A DNA stretch of 64,000 nucleotides. Source: Dryocosmus kuriphilus. Lineage: Eukaryota; Arthropoda; Insecta; Hymenoptera; Cynipidae. The notes beneath the pieces were generated by a model. The model had not been told where the DNA came from and ran no database searches. It was given only the letters and a program-made list of their open reading frames with translations. Below, in pieces: positions 9,647 to 21,299 of the stretch. Within the stretch, counting starts at the first letter, position 1, and every line of letters begins with the position of its first letter. A program made the translations under genes and the position numbers. Where the stretch lies: assembly GCA_038277395.1 (NCBI GenBank), contig CM076197.1, positions 86,255,050-86,319,049 of the forward strand, read 5' to 3'.

Positions 9647-10170
9647 CTTCAAAAGTAAATTACTTGAAATTTGAACATTAACAAAGGAATATTTTCAAAT
9701 TAGAAACTTGTACAAGAAACGGTTAGAATCGTTTTTGGTACTGTGTGAAATAGTAATTTGAAAATGTACAATATCATAGAGTCAATATTACTACTTCAAA
9801 TTGTGAAAAGAAAGTTCATTAGGACAGGCAGTTTCAGTAACTATTCAAAATAGTACAGTTGATCTTGCGAGCTATCATGAATAACTAATTCCTATAGTAA
9901 ACAAAGAATTGTGAGGTTGATTTTTGAAAGCGAGTACGATCTTCTTTTGCACATTGCATAAGCGCCATGCGAGACTGTCAGCTTTACTATTTGAAATAGT
10001 AAACGTGTGTGCCGAGTTGGAAAGCAGATTTTATTATGCGACATTGTCAGATATACTTTTTTTGTAATGATCGATTAACGAAGGAGTTTGTCAACTCAAC
10101 TATTTAAAATAGTAAAGCTACCAACTCAAATTTCCAGCTTGACCAGGGCTATTATAGACCGGTTATTCTT
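9647..10170. repeat. Cluster of TACTATTTnAAATAGTA palindromes
   Basis: Variants of a short palindrome recur about every 100 bases, e.g. TTTACTATTTGAAATAGTAAA near 9984, ACTATTTAAAATAGTAAAG near 10100, and half-sites near 9750 and 9845. Related half-sites appear again near 11870 and 11960. The pattern resembles the subterminal binding repeats of a DNA element, but I could not define its ends. Confidence 0.45.
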
Positions 10171-10369
10171 ACAGAAAATTCCGTAACACTAGACAGTGCC
10201 GATTATTTCAGATAATTATTATAAATAAACAAAGTAAATAACGACTAACATCTACTTCATGTATAAGTACTTAAATAATTGTTTTTATACACCGCAGGCA
10301 TGATTTACTCGTATTACGTGACTGTTTTTAGCCACTTAAGTAGCCGGTTATCGGGCAGTGGTGGGAGCA

Positions 10370-10423
10370 GTACAATAATAGCCTACTTAAACTCCTAGTA
10401 CAATAATGAGGCTATTATTGTAC
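10370..10423. repeat. Perfect 14-bp hairpin
   Basis: GTACAATAATAGCC at 10370 pairs with GGCTATTATTGTAC ending at 10423, with a 26-base loop that holds a third GTACAATAAT. Confidence 0.85.
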
Positions 10424-10560
10424 AGCTACGCATGCGCAGTTGCTTACTCATGGTAGGCATTATTGTCCTCCATATCACTGAAGCATTGAAGCAATACATA
10501 TTGTACGTGATAACCCTACAAAAAAAGGGATAGGTCTACATACAGTGGAAGAAGGGGGTT

Positions 10561-10582
10561 GGGGGGGGGGGGGGGGGGGGGG
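10561..10582. repeat. Poly-G tract
   Basis: Twenty-two consecutive G. Its length may be unreliable, because such runs are error-prone in sequencing. Confidence 0.9.
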
Positions 10583-10583
10583 T

Positions 10584-10845
10584 GAAAATTTTGAAAATTT
10601 TTGAAAATTTAAAAATTTTTTGAAATTTTTGGAAATTTTGAAAATTTTTGAAGATTTTAAAAAATTTTTGGGAATTTTGAAAATTTTTGGAAATTTTGAA
10701 AATTTAGAAAATTTTTGAAAATTTTTGAAAATTTTTTAAATTTTTGAAAATTTTTTTAAATTTTTGAAAATTTTTTTTAATTTTTCAAAATTTTAAAAAT
10801 TTTTGGAAATTTTTGAATTTTTTTGAATTTTTGAAATAACACGTC
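10584..10845. repeat. (TTTTTGAAAA)n-like simple repeat
   Basis: A degenerate 9-11 base period of T runs, G and A runs over roughly 260 bases. Confidence 0.85.
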
Positions 10846-11134
10846 ACATTCTCATCATAAATTAAACAAGACAAAATATTGAATGAATTTCATATATATT
10901 TAAGAATCTTACGTAAATAACATTTTTAGCACCCCCCTCCCCCCCACTATGTAGGAGTTCGTAAGATTCTTTAAACCTCTTCCTCCCCCTAAAAACCTTA
11001 CGTAATTAAAGAACGTTTCATCAGTAAAAATCTTGTTAACCGGCTCTAAAAGTAAATTGTACCAATTCGAGACGCCATGTCAGTCCTTCCCTACAAACAT
11101 GATAATCGGGTTCACCAACTTGTAAATCATGCTT

Positions 11135-11300
11135 TTGGTGTATAAAGTATAATGTGCACCAAGGAGCTACAGTCGGTCATTAGCCTTGTGTGTTTGCAAT
11201 ACTCGTCGACGACTTGTATTGCAAACTCACACGCGGCGTATAATGACCGACTTTTGCTCCGTGGTACACAATGTACTATTCTTTTGCACAAAGATTTTAG
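11135..11300. repeat. Long imperfect palindrome with about 75-bp arms
   Basis: The arms contain AGTCGGTCATTA on the left and TAATGACCGACT on the right. The centre is near GTCGAC at about 11210. This is hairpin MITE-like, with no gene. Confidence 0.75.
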
Positions 11301-11562
11301 AATAGAAAATAATAGTAATTCATAATTAGTAATTAATAATGGTAATTTATTTTTGCTTAACCTTATTCTTGTTGCATTAAATTGTCTTTGAGCCTGACAA
11401 ATTATTATCTTGCAATAGAAAAATTGTGAGTACCTCAAAAAAAAGTGACTATATGACAAAAACATTTTTCTGTATTTTAATTTACATTTAATTACCGATA
11501 AAGCGGAATATATATGTTTCTTATTGTTAGGTCTACTATTCGGTCGAGTTATCTCAGCGAAA

Positions 11563-11646
11563 ACGCTGTGGCTTAGTCGTTAGTTTCGTGCGTTTTAGCT
11601 GTTAGATTTTCAGGTAGTTTTAGATAGGGTTCGAATCCCACAGCGT
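11563..11646 (+). other. tRNA-like or tRNA-derived stem-loop with pol III boxes
   Basis: ACGCTGTGG (11563-11571) pairs perfectly with CCACAGCGT (11638-11646). TGGCTTAGTCGTTAG resembles an A box and GGTTCGAATCC (11628-11638) is a perfect B box. The register of the acceptor and T arms does not fit a normal cloverleaf and I cannot place an anticodon. A tRNA-derived SINE head or a tRNA relic is more likely than a working tRNA gene. Confidence 0.4.
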
Positions 11647-11659
11647 GTATGACTTTTTA

Positions 11660-12284
11660 AGAGCATTTAAGCGTGCCATTATATGTGTAAGTAACTGTGC
11701 GCGCAATTGCGTAAAATAATAAACATGAATGAAGTACAATAATAATATATAAAATATTTTTTTTTTTCAACTATATCGCCATTCTACACCATTTTTGTTG
11801 TCAAGAATTTCAAAATAATCTATTTTATAAATCGCATGTAGAATGCGAAATCGGCAAACTTACAGCGCAAATAGTATCATTCACTTTTGGGATTGTTACT
11901 ATCCTCTTTCATTTACTGAACTAGTTTGTGGATTCACTGAGCGGTACCGTGAATCTTACTATTTGAGTGTTCCTACTTTGCCAGTATGTCAGATTTAATA
12001 ACCTGGATGTAAAATAGTGATTGTAACAAAATGAAGCACCGAAAAGCTGCACCGCAATATCAAACAGTCAGGACTACTGATTTATAGAGATTTATTCTAA
12101 CCACTTTTTTTCCGTGTGAGTCCTTGGATTTTGAAAAAAATTTACTCGTAGGACCTTTAATCTTATATCTGAAAAGGGAATGCAATTTCAAGAACAGATG
12201 TCTTCAAATGTATATCATTAACACTTGGATTGGATTTTAAAAAGTGAAAAAAAACTTCGGTTTAAAAGCCTTCGATTTTGCAAC
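11660..12284. other. No gene recognised
   Basis: AT-rich sequence with a few more half-sites of the ACTATTT motif (near 11870 and 11960). Nothing else was seen. Confidence 0.5.
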
Positions 12285-12610
12285 ATTGTTATTTTAATTT
12301 TTTATATTAATGTTTTTTGATCACCAAAAGTAAATTAATTTTTATGGTATTTTTTTGCTATCCTGCATTTCTTGTTTAAAAAACAATAAAATACAAAATC
12401 GATTTCGGCCTGTATTTGAACCAGGAACACTCGTAATACGGATAACGAATGATCAGATAACGAACTCGCACATGAAATACGAGAGTTTATGGTTCGAATC
12501 CAGGTCGAGATGAATTTTTTATTTTATTGTTTTCTAAACGCGAATAGTAAAATTAAAAACTTTGATAAAAACATTAATGATTTTTTATTGATTAATAAAA
12601 TGGATTGATA
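12285..12610. repeat. Inverted repeat with tRNA-like B box in each arm
   Basis: The arms of 12371-12440 and 12473-12540 are reverse complements. Both carry the ACAATAAAAT tract and a GGTTCGAATCC-type B box (perfect at 12491-12501, diverged as TTTGAACCAGG on the left). Weaker pairing extends outward to about 12285 and 12610 (TTAATGTTTTT blocks). It looks like two tRNA-derived repeats head to head, or one fold-back element. Confidence 0.6.
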
Positions 12611-13962
12611 TTAGACTTTACTCACTTTCATTTGATGTGTTTATTATAGAATAGAAAGCATTAACAAATTAATAGTCATAATTGTAAACTAAAGCGGGAA
12701 AAGATACCACAGTAAAATTTTATAGCTTATTGAATACACATAATAATTTTTACATATCGTAGAAATGGTCGGTTTGTTATTTAAATAAAGTCCAAGCGAA
12801 TAAAATTGATCATTGCTTAATAACTTACATTAGACAAGCAACAATTATCTCTCTGACTGTCTCGTTTACTCTTTAATTATTCAAAAAAGCCTTCTAACCC
12901 TCCCAGTTCCACGTAATTTATTAATTCAATCCCCAAGGGAACTTCCACACATGAAGCATACAACATGTTGAGTCTTATAATGAGGAAAAATACACGCTTA
13001 TAAAATTTCGTCTGTCGAGTGAAAATAATTAAACTGCTAAAAATATAAATAATATTCTATATTTGGTATAGCTGATCTGTATGAGTCAAATTAAAAAAAT
13101 CTTCATAAGGTAGAAAAAGAATAAGTGTTTGAAATTACATTTGGAAAAGGTCCTTTACACCATGAGGAATTGATGATCGGAAGTGTCAAAACCGGAAATT
13201 GACTTACAGAGATTCTAGAAAAACGTGAATCAAGCAAATAATTTCCGTTCTCTTGTCACGCGAGATCGAAATCTCGAATATAGTCCTGACCACTATTAAC
13301 GATCTGCAAGTTTTTTATACGACGAAAACATTTTTATTATTGTTTTCAGAAATTAATTAACAATTTTGTACCGCCTGTTCCTGTAAATATAAATATAAAT
13401 TATCTTTTAATTTCACTTAAAATTTATACTTATATTATTACTAGTTTGGTGTGTAACCTTGTAGATAAAATTTCGCAAATATTTTCCAGTGCAGATTTGT
13501 GAATAGCACGTTTCTATTCTGTTGAAAGCTTTACCAAATAATTGTCACTTCAATGCTGAGTAATCAGTGATGCTCCAATTGCCTAGACACTTTAGCGCTT
13601 CGCAATCTTCCGGAAAAGCACATAATAGTTTACCAGTGCGAACTGCGAAAATCCCCCAGTTTCCTTCTTATTTTTCTTTACTTTCCGCCTCCTATTTCTA
13701 CAACGAGCTAGGTATTCAAAAGGACTGTCGTGAAAAGATCTTACCGAGAAATGCGAGAAGAAAATCTGCAGCTATTCGCATCCTCGAGAGTAAGTGCCGT
13801 CGCAAACAAGTTGTTTTTTTTCTATTTTTAAAAGGCACCTATACTTGACCATTCCAAACATAAGGAAATTTATAGAATATTTTATCGAGAGGATTTTAAA
13901 AGTCGATTTGAACTTGAACTTCTGTGAACTTATTTTCATATTCACAGCTTGTAATATAACTT
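12611..13962. other. No gene recognised
   Basis: AT-rich DNA. An open frame at 13567-13848 has no recognisable domain and no splice context that convinces me. Confidence 0.5.
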
Positions 13963-14518
13963 CACGGAGAAAAAATAGATAGTCAAACTTTGAGAGTCAA
14001 AATTTAAATGGTCAGTTTGAGCTTCCAGACAGTATCATGTACAATACATAATTTTTTCTCAATAGTCAAAGAGACTCTCATTTTATCTTCAACTTAACAA
14101 CCCGCAGATAATCAGGCTTACTGTCAGGGATTATCAAATTGACACTCTAGTATGGCCATGTTAAATACCCTGTTTTCACTCCTTTTGACCGTCCGAGAGT
14201 GTCAAACTTACTATCAGGGATGATCGAATCGAAACTTTGGGATGGTTAAGTTAAATGTCTTGTTTTCAGTCATTTGTACCATTCGAGAGGGCCAAACTCA
14301 CTATCAAGAATAATCAGATCGACACTGTGAGATGGTCAAATAATGCGCGCGCCGATTTAAAGATCTTAATCCCGCTAAACTTCACAGCTGAGTAACGAAC
14401 GTGGCCGAGGCGGTTATCTCGGGTATCTTGTGTTATTTTAAGTTGCGTTTTGCGAATGTGTTACTTAAAACTAGCTCTGTGATTTACTGTGATTTCCCGT
14501 GATTTGCTGTGATTGTGA

Positions 14519-14790
14519 ATGGTAAGTATCTATTTTAACTAATGTAGATGTCTCGAGACCTACGAGACTGGCAGTTTTGAGGTTAGGGTTAGAATAATAC
14601 AATTTTTAAAGTTGTATTACTGCGGTTTTATTACTCATCGCTTACAATTATTTTAAAAATTATTTAATCTATAATTTGATTCATTATCCTTCAACGCTGT
14701 TTTACAGGAATGGCATCGTCAGGATATAGTTACGTATAGAGCTCATGAAGAGTTGGCAATGCAGCCAACAGATCATCGAGATATTCTTAG
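14519..14790 (+). CDS. Putative two-exon N-terminus inside the CACGG element
   Basis: An ATG at 14519-14521 is followed at once by a strong splice donor, GTAAGT. TTTACAG at 14701-14707 is a good acceptor, and the next exon (14708-14790) continues the frame as GAA TGG CAT CGT, giving M-EWHRQDIVTYRAHEELAMQ and eight more residues. It ends at a second donor (AG|GTAAAA). An initiator codon split precisely from the rest by an intron is unusual but seen in insects. I do not recognise the 28-residue product. It could be the start of the element's transposase, with the rest deleted, or a captured host 5' end. Expression is not shown. Confidence 0.35.
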
Positions 14791-15264
14791 GTAAAATTTT
14801 TTGGTTGAATTAAACTGTTTGTGACTTCAAATTAATTTCTTTTATGGTTGAAATATTTTTTAAAAATGAAGAAAATTTGGCTGCTTTTTTTTTTGACATT
14901 TTAACGTGCGAGAAGAATGAAAAATTCCCTGTAACTTTGGTAAAAATTTGTTATTTTGTAGGAATGATTTAATTCTATTGTGAATAAAATTTTTATTTAA
15001 TAATACATAATATTCAGTGTTTTCAAATGAACGAGCGCAAGAATAATTAAATTACGTATAACATATTTATTTAAGTTAAATGTATGAAATTTTTGTCGTT
15101 TCGTTTAATTTTGTGTAACTTTACTGAAAAGGTATGTTAGTCTCTGCTACTGCCCGGGGAACGCCGGGTAAATGTTTGCTATTAGTTGTGTATAAAAATA
15201 AAACATACATATTATGCATTAAAATTTTTCAGTTCACTTATTTAATCCATTAATTAATATTTTC

Positions 15265-15466
15265 CATATTTTTTAAAACTTAATTAATTTAGCAACATAC
15301 CAGAAACATCACGTAATGTCGGTATTTCCAGTTACATGTTATTCTTTATTAAAAAAATAGCATAGGTTTTTAATAACGCAAGATATATGTAACTGGAAAT
15401 ACACACACCTCACGTGATGTTTCTGGTATGTGGTCAAATTAATTTTTTAATAATTAAAAAAAAGAA
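15265..15466. mobile_element. Hairpin MITE nested in the CACGG element
   Basis: CATACCAGAAACATCACGT (15296 on) pairs with ACGTGATGTTTCTGGTATG (ending 15430). Inner arms GTATTTCCAGTTACAT/ATGTAACTGGAAATAC also pair, and weaker outer arms rich in TTAATTAATTT extend to about 15265 and 15466. The loop holds about 30 bases of A/T. Confidence 0.75.
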
Positions 15467-15876
15467 TCGACTACTCGAGATAGACGGTTCAATTATAAAA
15501 TACAGTCGTTTTGATTATCAACTATAGTTAATTTGACTAACAGAGAGAATCATTTTGAGTATATGAACATAATAACTTTAAACATTTTCTATATTCGACT
15601 TGAATATTCTTGGATTTTCAAGTTGACACTCTAAGATAATCGAGTCCACACTCGCAGGATCGTAAACTTGACACTCTGAGATAGCGAACCTAGCCTTCAA
15701 ATTTTGACACTCCAGAATCGTAAGCTTGACATTCTGGGATAGTAAACCTAACCATCAAATTTTGATACTCCGCGGATGGTACGCCACACCATCTAGGGAG
15801 CTGTCCCATAGTTAAAACTCAAATATGGTCAGTCTGACACTCTAGATGTTCATGCTGACCATCCATTTTTCTCCGT

Positions 15877-16889
15877 GTTGATATATTTCAACTATTTTGA
15901 GAAACAAAGGCCAATGATTAATAAGTAGTATAAAATTAAACAAAATCTCTGAGATTATTATTAAATACATTTATTTTATATTTAAAAACATTTCTCAGGA
16001 AATGAAAGATAATTTCCTCACTCGTTTGCGCAGTAAATTTTAAAAGTTTCACATTTTCATATTTATTCTCTTTTATACACAACGAAGCAAGTAACCAACC
16101 CAATTTCCTGTTACGTAGAGTCTTCGGGAAGCCTTGTATATAGCGAAGCAAAGTTTTGAGGAATTATCCTTCTTACAGCTTCCGGGATCTATCGATCCAA
16201 GTTTTGCAACTTCCTACATGGCTTCTTTCTCTTCACTTTATGAGATCTGTGTAATGCAACTCGACGGAAATTTTCGATAGTATAATTGGACACAGTTTAT
16301 GAAAATTATATTGAATTATAATTAAATCGATTCCAAGTTTACAAATAATATCGATAAAATTTTTTTACAGTTTGGTAGAGTGTATCTTGTGGGATCTGAA
16401 TAAAAGATTCAAGAAAATGTTGAATCATTGGATGAATTGAGCTCTCCTCCTTCTTATAAATTGACAAAGGAGGCGTCGCGTCGTGAGGAAGTGCTGCGGA
16501 GCTCATAACGCTAGTAAAACGAGATAGTGTCAATGCTTATATGCGGGTGCTCTCGTCAAGAGAAAGGGAGAAGGACCGAATAACATATCCATGCAGGTTA
16601 GACGAGATTCTCTGCTTGAAATATTGGCAGACTTGCAGCTGCCTCGAAATTCGAGACTACGAATTCACTCATCACTCTTCCGGTCTGATTTGTGAGATTT
16701 AAGGGGAATTTAAAATGGGAGGGAATCTTTTATTTTCATGTTTTAGAAATGCTTTGTACTTTCAAGAGAGCATTTTTCAAAAATGTGTAAAATAATACAA
16801 TTATGATCAGAAATTTTTTTTAGTTGGTTTCATGGGATATTCAGGATGTTTTAGAAAGATTGAAACTTGCGAGTATTGACAAAATTTCA
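15877..16889. other. No gene recognised
   Basis: Mixed AT-rich sequence. Short minus-strand frames at 15936-16151 and 16339-16533 show no family signature. Confidence 0.5.
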
Positions 16890-19800
16890 AAGTATTAAAT
16901 AAAGTCCATTAAAGTTCTTCGAAACTTAAAAGAATTCCATTTTTCCCATTTAAGTTTGTAAACCCCATTAAGATCCAAGAAAGTTCTTTGAATCTTGTAA
17001 AAATTAAATGTGTCCTGTTAAAGTATACAGAGTCCAATAAAGTCCTTTCGATCCAGCGAGAATTCCATGTATCCAAGTAGAGTTTATAATGTCCAATAAA
17101 TCCCACTAAATTCCAATGAAGTCCATCGCATCCTGCAAGAATTTCATGTGTCTCATTCAAGTTTATAAAGTCCATTAAATTCCTACTAAATCCACGGATG
17201 TATACCATTCCATTTCATAAAGTTCAATAAATTCCTTTAAATCTTGAAATAATGCCATCTTTTCCAGTCAAGTTTATAAATTTCGTTAAATTCAAACTAA
17301 TTTATGTGAATTCTGCAAGCAAGAATTCTATGTGTCCTATTCAAGTTTATAAAGTCCAACAAAGTCTTTGAATTCTGCGAAAATTCCATGTGCCTATTTT
17401 AGTTTATAAGGTTAATTAAATTCCTACTAGAGCCTGTGAATTCTACAAGAGAATTCGATTGTCCCATTAAAGTTTATAAAGTCCCATAAATTCCTTTGAA
17501 TCTTGAAAAAATTCCACGTATTCTATTCAAGTTTATTAAAGTCCAATAAATTCTTTTGAATCTTGTAATTTTTCAAGAATTTCATGTGTCCCATTTAAGT
17601 TTGAGGAGCCCATTGAATACTGTAATCCTTTGAATACTGTAAGAACTCCATGTGTCCCATTCATGCTTATAAATTCCATTAAATTCCAACAAGCCCTGTG
17701 AATTTTTAAAGAATTATTTGTGTCTCATTCAAAATTAATTTCCATAGAATTCATTAAATTCCAATAAACTCTTTCGATTCTTGCAAGGATTCTGTGTGTA
17801 ATAAAATCCATTAATTCAAACTGAATCCTTTGAATCCTAACTAAGTCCTTTGAATCCTATAAAATTTCAAGTGCCCTACTCAAGTTTATAAAGTCCATTA
17901 AATTCCCAAAAATTCTATGAATTCTGAAGGAATGATATGTATTTCATTCAGACTTATAAAGTCCATTAAATAAAGTCCAATAAATTACAAACTGAGTCCT
18001 TTGAATCCTATAAGAATTCCATGTATCCTATTCAAGTTTATAAAGTTCATTAAATTTCCACTAAATCCTCGGATGTATTCCATTGCACTTCATAATGTTC
18101 AATAAAGTCTTTTGAATCTTGAAATAATGCCGTCTTTTCCATTCTAGTTTATAAATTGCTTTGAATCCTGCAAAAATTCCATGTATCCCATTCAAGTATA
18201 TAATTTTTATTAAATTCAAACTAATTTCTGCGAATTTTGCAAGAATACCATGTACCACATTCAAGTTTATATAGCCCTTTAAATTCTGCAAGAATTCTAT
18301 TTTTCCTATTCAAGTTTATAAAGTCCAACAAAGTCTTTTGAATTCTGCGAAAATTCCATGTCCCTATTTAAGTTTATAAAGTCCATTAAATTCCCAAAAA
18401 TTCTATGAATACTGAAGGAATGATATGTATTTCGTTCAAACTTATAGAGTCCATTAAATTCAAAGTAAGTCCTGTGAATTCTGAAAGAATTATATGCATT
18501 CTATTGAAAATTATGAAGTCCGTTAAATTCAAACTAAGACCTGTGAATCTTTCGAGAATTCTATCTGTCCCATTTAAGTTTATAAAACCCATTGAAGTAC
18601 AATAAAGCCCTTGGAATCCTGAAAGGAATAAATGTGTTCTATTCAATTTTATAAATTCCAATAAGATCCTTTGAATCCTGTGAGAACTCCGTGTGTCCAA
18701 TTCATCTAATATAAAGTCCACTAAATTACAAAAAGTTCTGTGAATATTGAAAGAATTATTTGTTCTCATTCAAGTTTACAGAGTTCATTAAGTTCCAATA
18801 AACTCCTTGAATCCTTCAAGAATTCCGTATGTCCTATGAAAGTATATAAAGTCCATTAAATTCAAACTGAGTCCTTTGATTCCTGAAAGAATTCCATGTG
18901 TCCTATTCAAATTTATAAAGTTCATTAAATTTTCATTAAATCCACGGATTTATTCCATTCTACCTCATAAAGTTCAATAAAGTCCTCTGGATCTTGAAAT
19001 AATGCTATCTTTTTTATTCAGGTTTATAAATTCCTTTGAATCCTCCAAAAATTCCATTTATCCCATTCAAGTATATAATTTTCACTAAATTAAAACTAAT
19101 TTCTGTGAACTTTACAAGAATACCATGTAACACATTCAAGTTTATATAAGCATTTAAATCCTGCAAGAATTCTATGTGTCCTATTCAAGTTTATAAAGTC
19201 CAACAAAGTCTTTTGAATTCTGCGAAAATTCCATGTGCCTATTTAAGTTTATAAGGTTAATTAAATTCCTACTATAGCCTGTGAATTCTACAAGAGAATT
19301 CGATTGTCCCATTAAAGTTTACAGAGTCCAATAATGTCCTTTTGAATCTTGTAAGAATTCCACGTATCCTATTCAAGTTCATTAAAGTCCAATAAATTAT
19401 TTTGAGTCCTATAATTTTTCAAGAATGTCATGTGTCTCATTTAAGTTTGAGAAGCCCATTGAATACTGTAATCCTTTGAATATTGTAAGAACTCCATGTG
19501 TCCCATTCATGCTTATAAATTCCATTAAATTCCAACAAGCCCTGTGAATTTTTAAAGAATTATTTGTGTCTCATTCAAATTTATAGAATTCATTTTATTC
19601 CAATAAACTCCTTCGATTCTTGAAAGAATTCTGTATGTTATAAAATCAATTAAATTCAAATGAGTCCTTTGTATCCTATAAGAATTCCATGTATCCTATT
19701 CAAGTTTATAAAGTCCATTAAATTCCCAAAAATTCCATGAATACTGAAGAAATGATATGTATTTCATTAAAACTTATAAAGTCCATTAGATTCAAAGTCA

Positions 19801-21190
19801 GTCCTGTGAATTCAGAAAGAATTATATGCATTCCATTGAAATTTATAAAGTCCGTTAAATTCAAACTATGTCCAGTAAATTTTTCAAGAATTCTATGTGT
19901 CCCATTTAAGTTTATAAAGCCCATTGAAATCCAATAAAGTCCTTTGAATCTTGTAAGAGTTCCACGTATCCTATTCATGTTTATTAAAGTCCAATAAATT
20001 TCTTTAAATCCTGTAATTTTTCAAGATTTTCATGTGCCCCATTTAAGTTTATAAAACTCATTGAAGTCTAATAAAGTCCCTTGAATCCTGAAATAAATCC
20101 ATGTGTTCTATTCAATTTTATAAATTTCAATAAGATCCTTTGAATACTGTAAGAACTCCATGTGCCCCATTCATGTTTAATAAAGTCCATTAAATTCCAA
20201 CAATTCCTGTGAATTTTTAAAGAATCATTTCTGTCTCATTCAATCTTACAAGTTCATTAAATTCCAATAAACTCCTTCGAATCCTGCAAGAATTGCGTCC
20301 GTCCTATGCAAGTATATAAAGTCCATTAAATTCAAACTGAGTTCTTTGATTTCTGTAAGAATTCCATGGTCCTATTCAAGTTTATAAAGTTCATTAAATT
20401 CCCAAAAATTCTATGAATTCTGAATGAATTATATGTATTTCATTCAAACTTATAAAGCCCATTAAATTTAAAGTAAGTCCTGTGAATTCTGAAAGAATTA
20501 TAAGCATTCCATTGAAAATTATAAAATCTATTAAATTCAAACTAAGTCCTGTGAATTTTTGAGGAATTCTATGTGTCCCATTTAAGTTTATAAAACCCAT
20601 TGAAGTCCAATAAAGTCCTTGGAATCCTAAAAGAAATCTATGTGTTCTATTCAATTTTACAAATTCCAATAAGATCCTTTGAATAATGTAAGAACTCCAT
20701 GTGTCCCATTCATGTTTATGAAGTTAATTAAATTCCAACAAGTTCTGTGAATTATGCAAGAATTCTATGTGTCCTATTCAAATTTATAAAGTTCAGTAAA
20801 TTTCTTTGAATCCTGCAAGAATCCATGTCTCCCATTCAAGCATATAAAGTGCATTAAAGTCTAATGGACTCCTTTGTATCCTACGTGAATTCCATGTGTC
20901 CTACTGAATTTTTATAAAGTCCATTAGGTCCATTAAAGTCTCGTAAAGCCTCATTGAATCCAATGTTTTTTACTCAAGTTTCATGAAATTGATTAAAGTC
21001 TATTAAATTTTGTGAAGATTCACTGAATCTTATAGGTAATATAACGTAAAAGTTTCTTGCAAATTTATTGATGATCAATAAAGTCTCGTATAATATCGCG
21101 ACGCCCATTAAAGTCTAATAAAATTCTCTAAATAAAATCCTAGGAAGTCCATCGAAGTTTCATGAAAGTCATAAAATTTTTAATCGTTGC
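16890..21190. repeat. Satellite block, about 63-66 bp units with higher-order copies
   Basis: The unit is of the form AAGTTTATAAAGTCCATTAA followed by an ACTAAGTCCTTTGAATCCTG-type half and an AGAATTCCATGTGTCC-type half. It recurs for about 4.3 kb with 10-30% divergence. Larger blocks also recur. AACAAAGTCTTTTGAATTC is found near 17357, 18327 and 19197. The block with TTCCCAAAAATTCTATGAAT and GATATGTATTTC recurs near 17905, 18389, 19720 and 20400. Because many units are multiples of three bases, minus-strand frames of up to 127 codons appear (18386-18769, 19718-19978, 20394-20669). I read these as by-products. Confidence 0.92.
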
Positions 21191-21299
21191 CAGAGTACTG
21201 ATAGTGTTTTGAGGTACATTAAGATTCAGGCAACTCTTTTGAAATTAAAAAAATGTACAAAAAATCTCTCTTGGTTTTAAGGACAAGGTATACAAAATC

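Larger units (their letters stand above)
10513..10957. mobile_element. MITE-like inverted segment filled with simple repeat
   Basis: The left side reads GGTCTACATACAGTGG followed by G-rich DNA. The right side reads C-rich DNA then CCCACTATGTAGGAG, an inverted match. Between them lie a 22-base G run (10561-10582) and about 260 bases of degenerate TTTTTGAAAA repeat. No gene is present. It is a candidate non-autonomous element whose middle has been taken over by simple repeat. Confidence 0.4.
13963..15876 (+). mobile_element. DNA element with CACGGAGAAAAA termini and subterminal repeats
   Basis: CACGGAGAAAAA opens the element and TTTTTCTCCGTG closes it. TT lies outside both ends and may be a 2-bp duplication. 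Both ends hold many copies of a subterminal motif around TTGACACTCTNAGATAG (near 14130, 14200 inverted, 14320, 15620, 15665, 15700, 15720, 15830). This arrangement is typical of transposase-binding arrays in CMC-type (CACTA/Mirage/Chapaev) elements, but the superfamily is only suggested. There is no intact transposase. A small spliced frame (14519-14790) and a separate hairpin (15265-15466) lie inside. Ends of the same style recur at 37797-38628. Confidence 0.7.

Noticed and set aside
11127..11465. A 112-codon minus-strand frame
   Set aside because: It runs through one arm of the 11135-11300 palindrome and has no family signature.
18386..18769. A 127-codon minus-strand open frame and similar ones at 19718-19978 and 20394-20669
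   Set aside because: They lie wholly within the satellite, repeat the same peptide, and result from unit lengths divisible by three.
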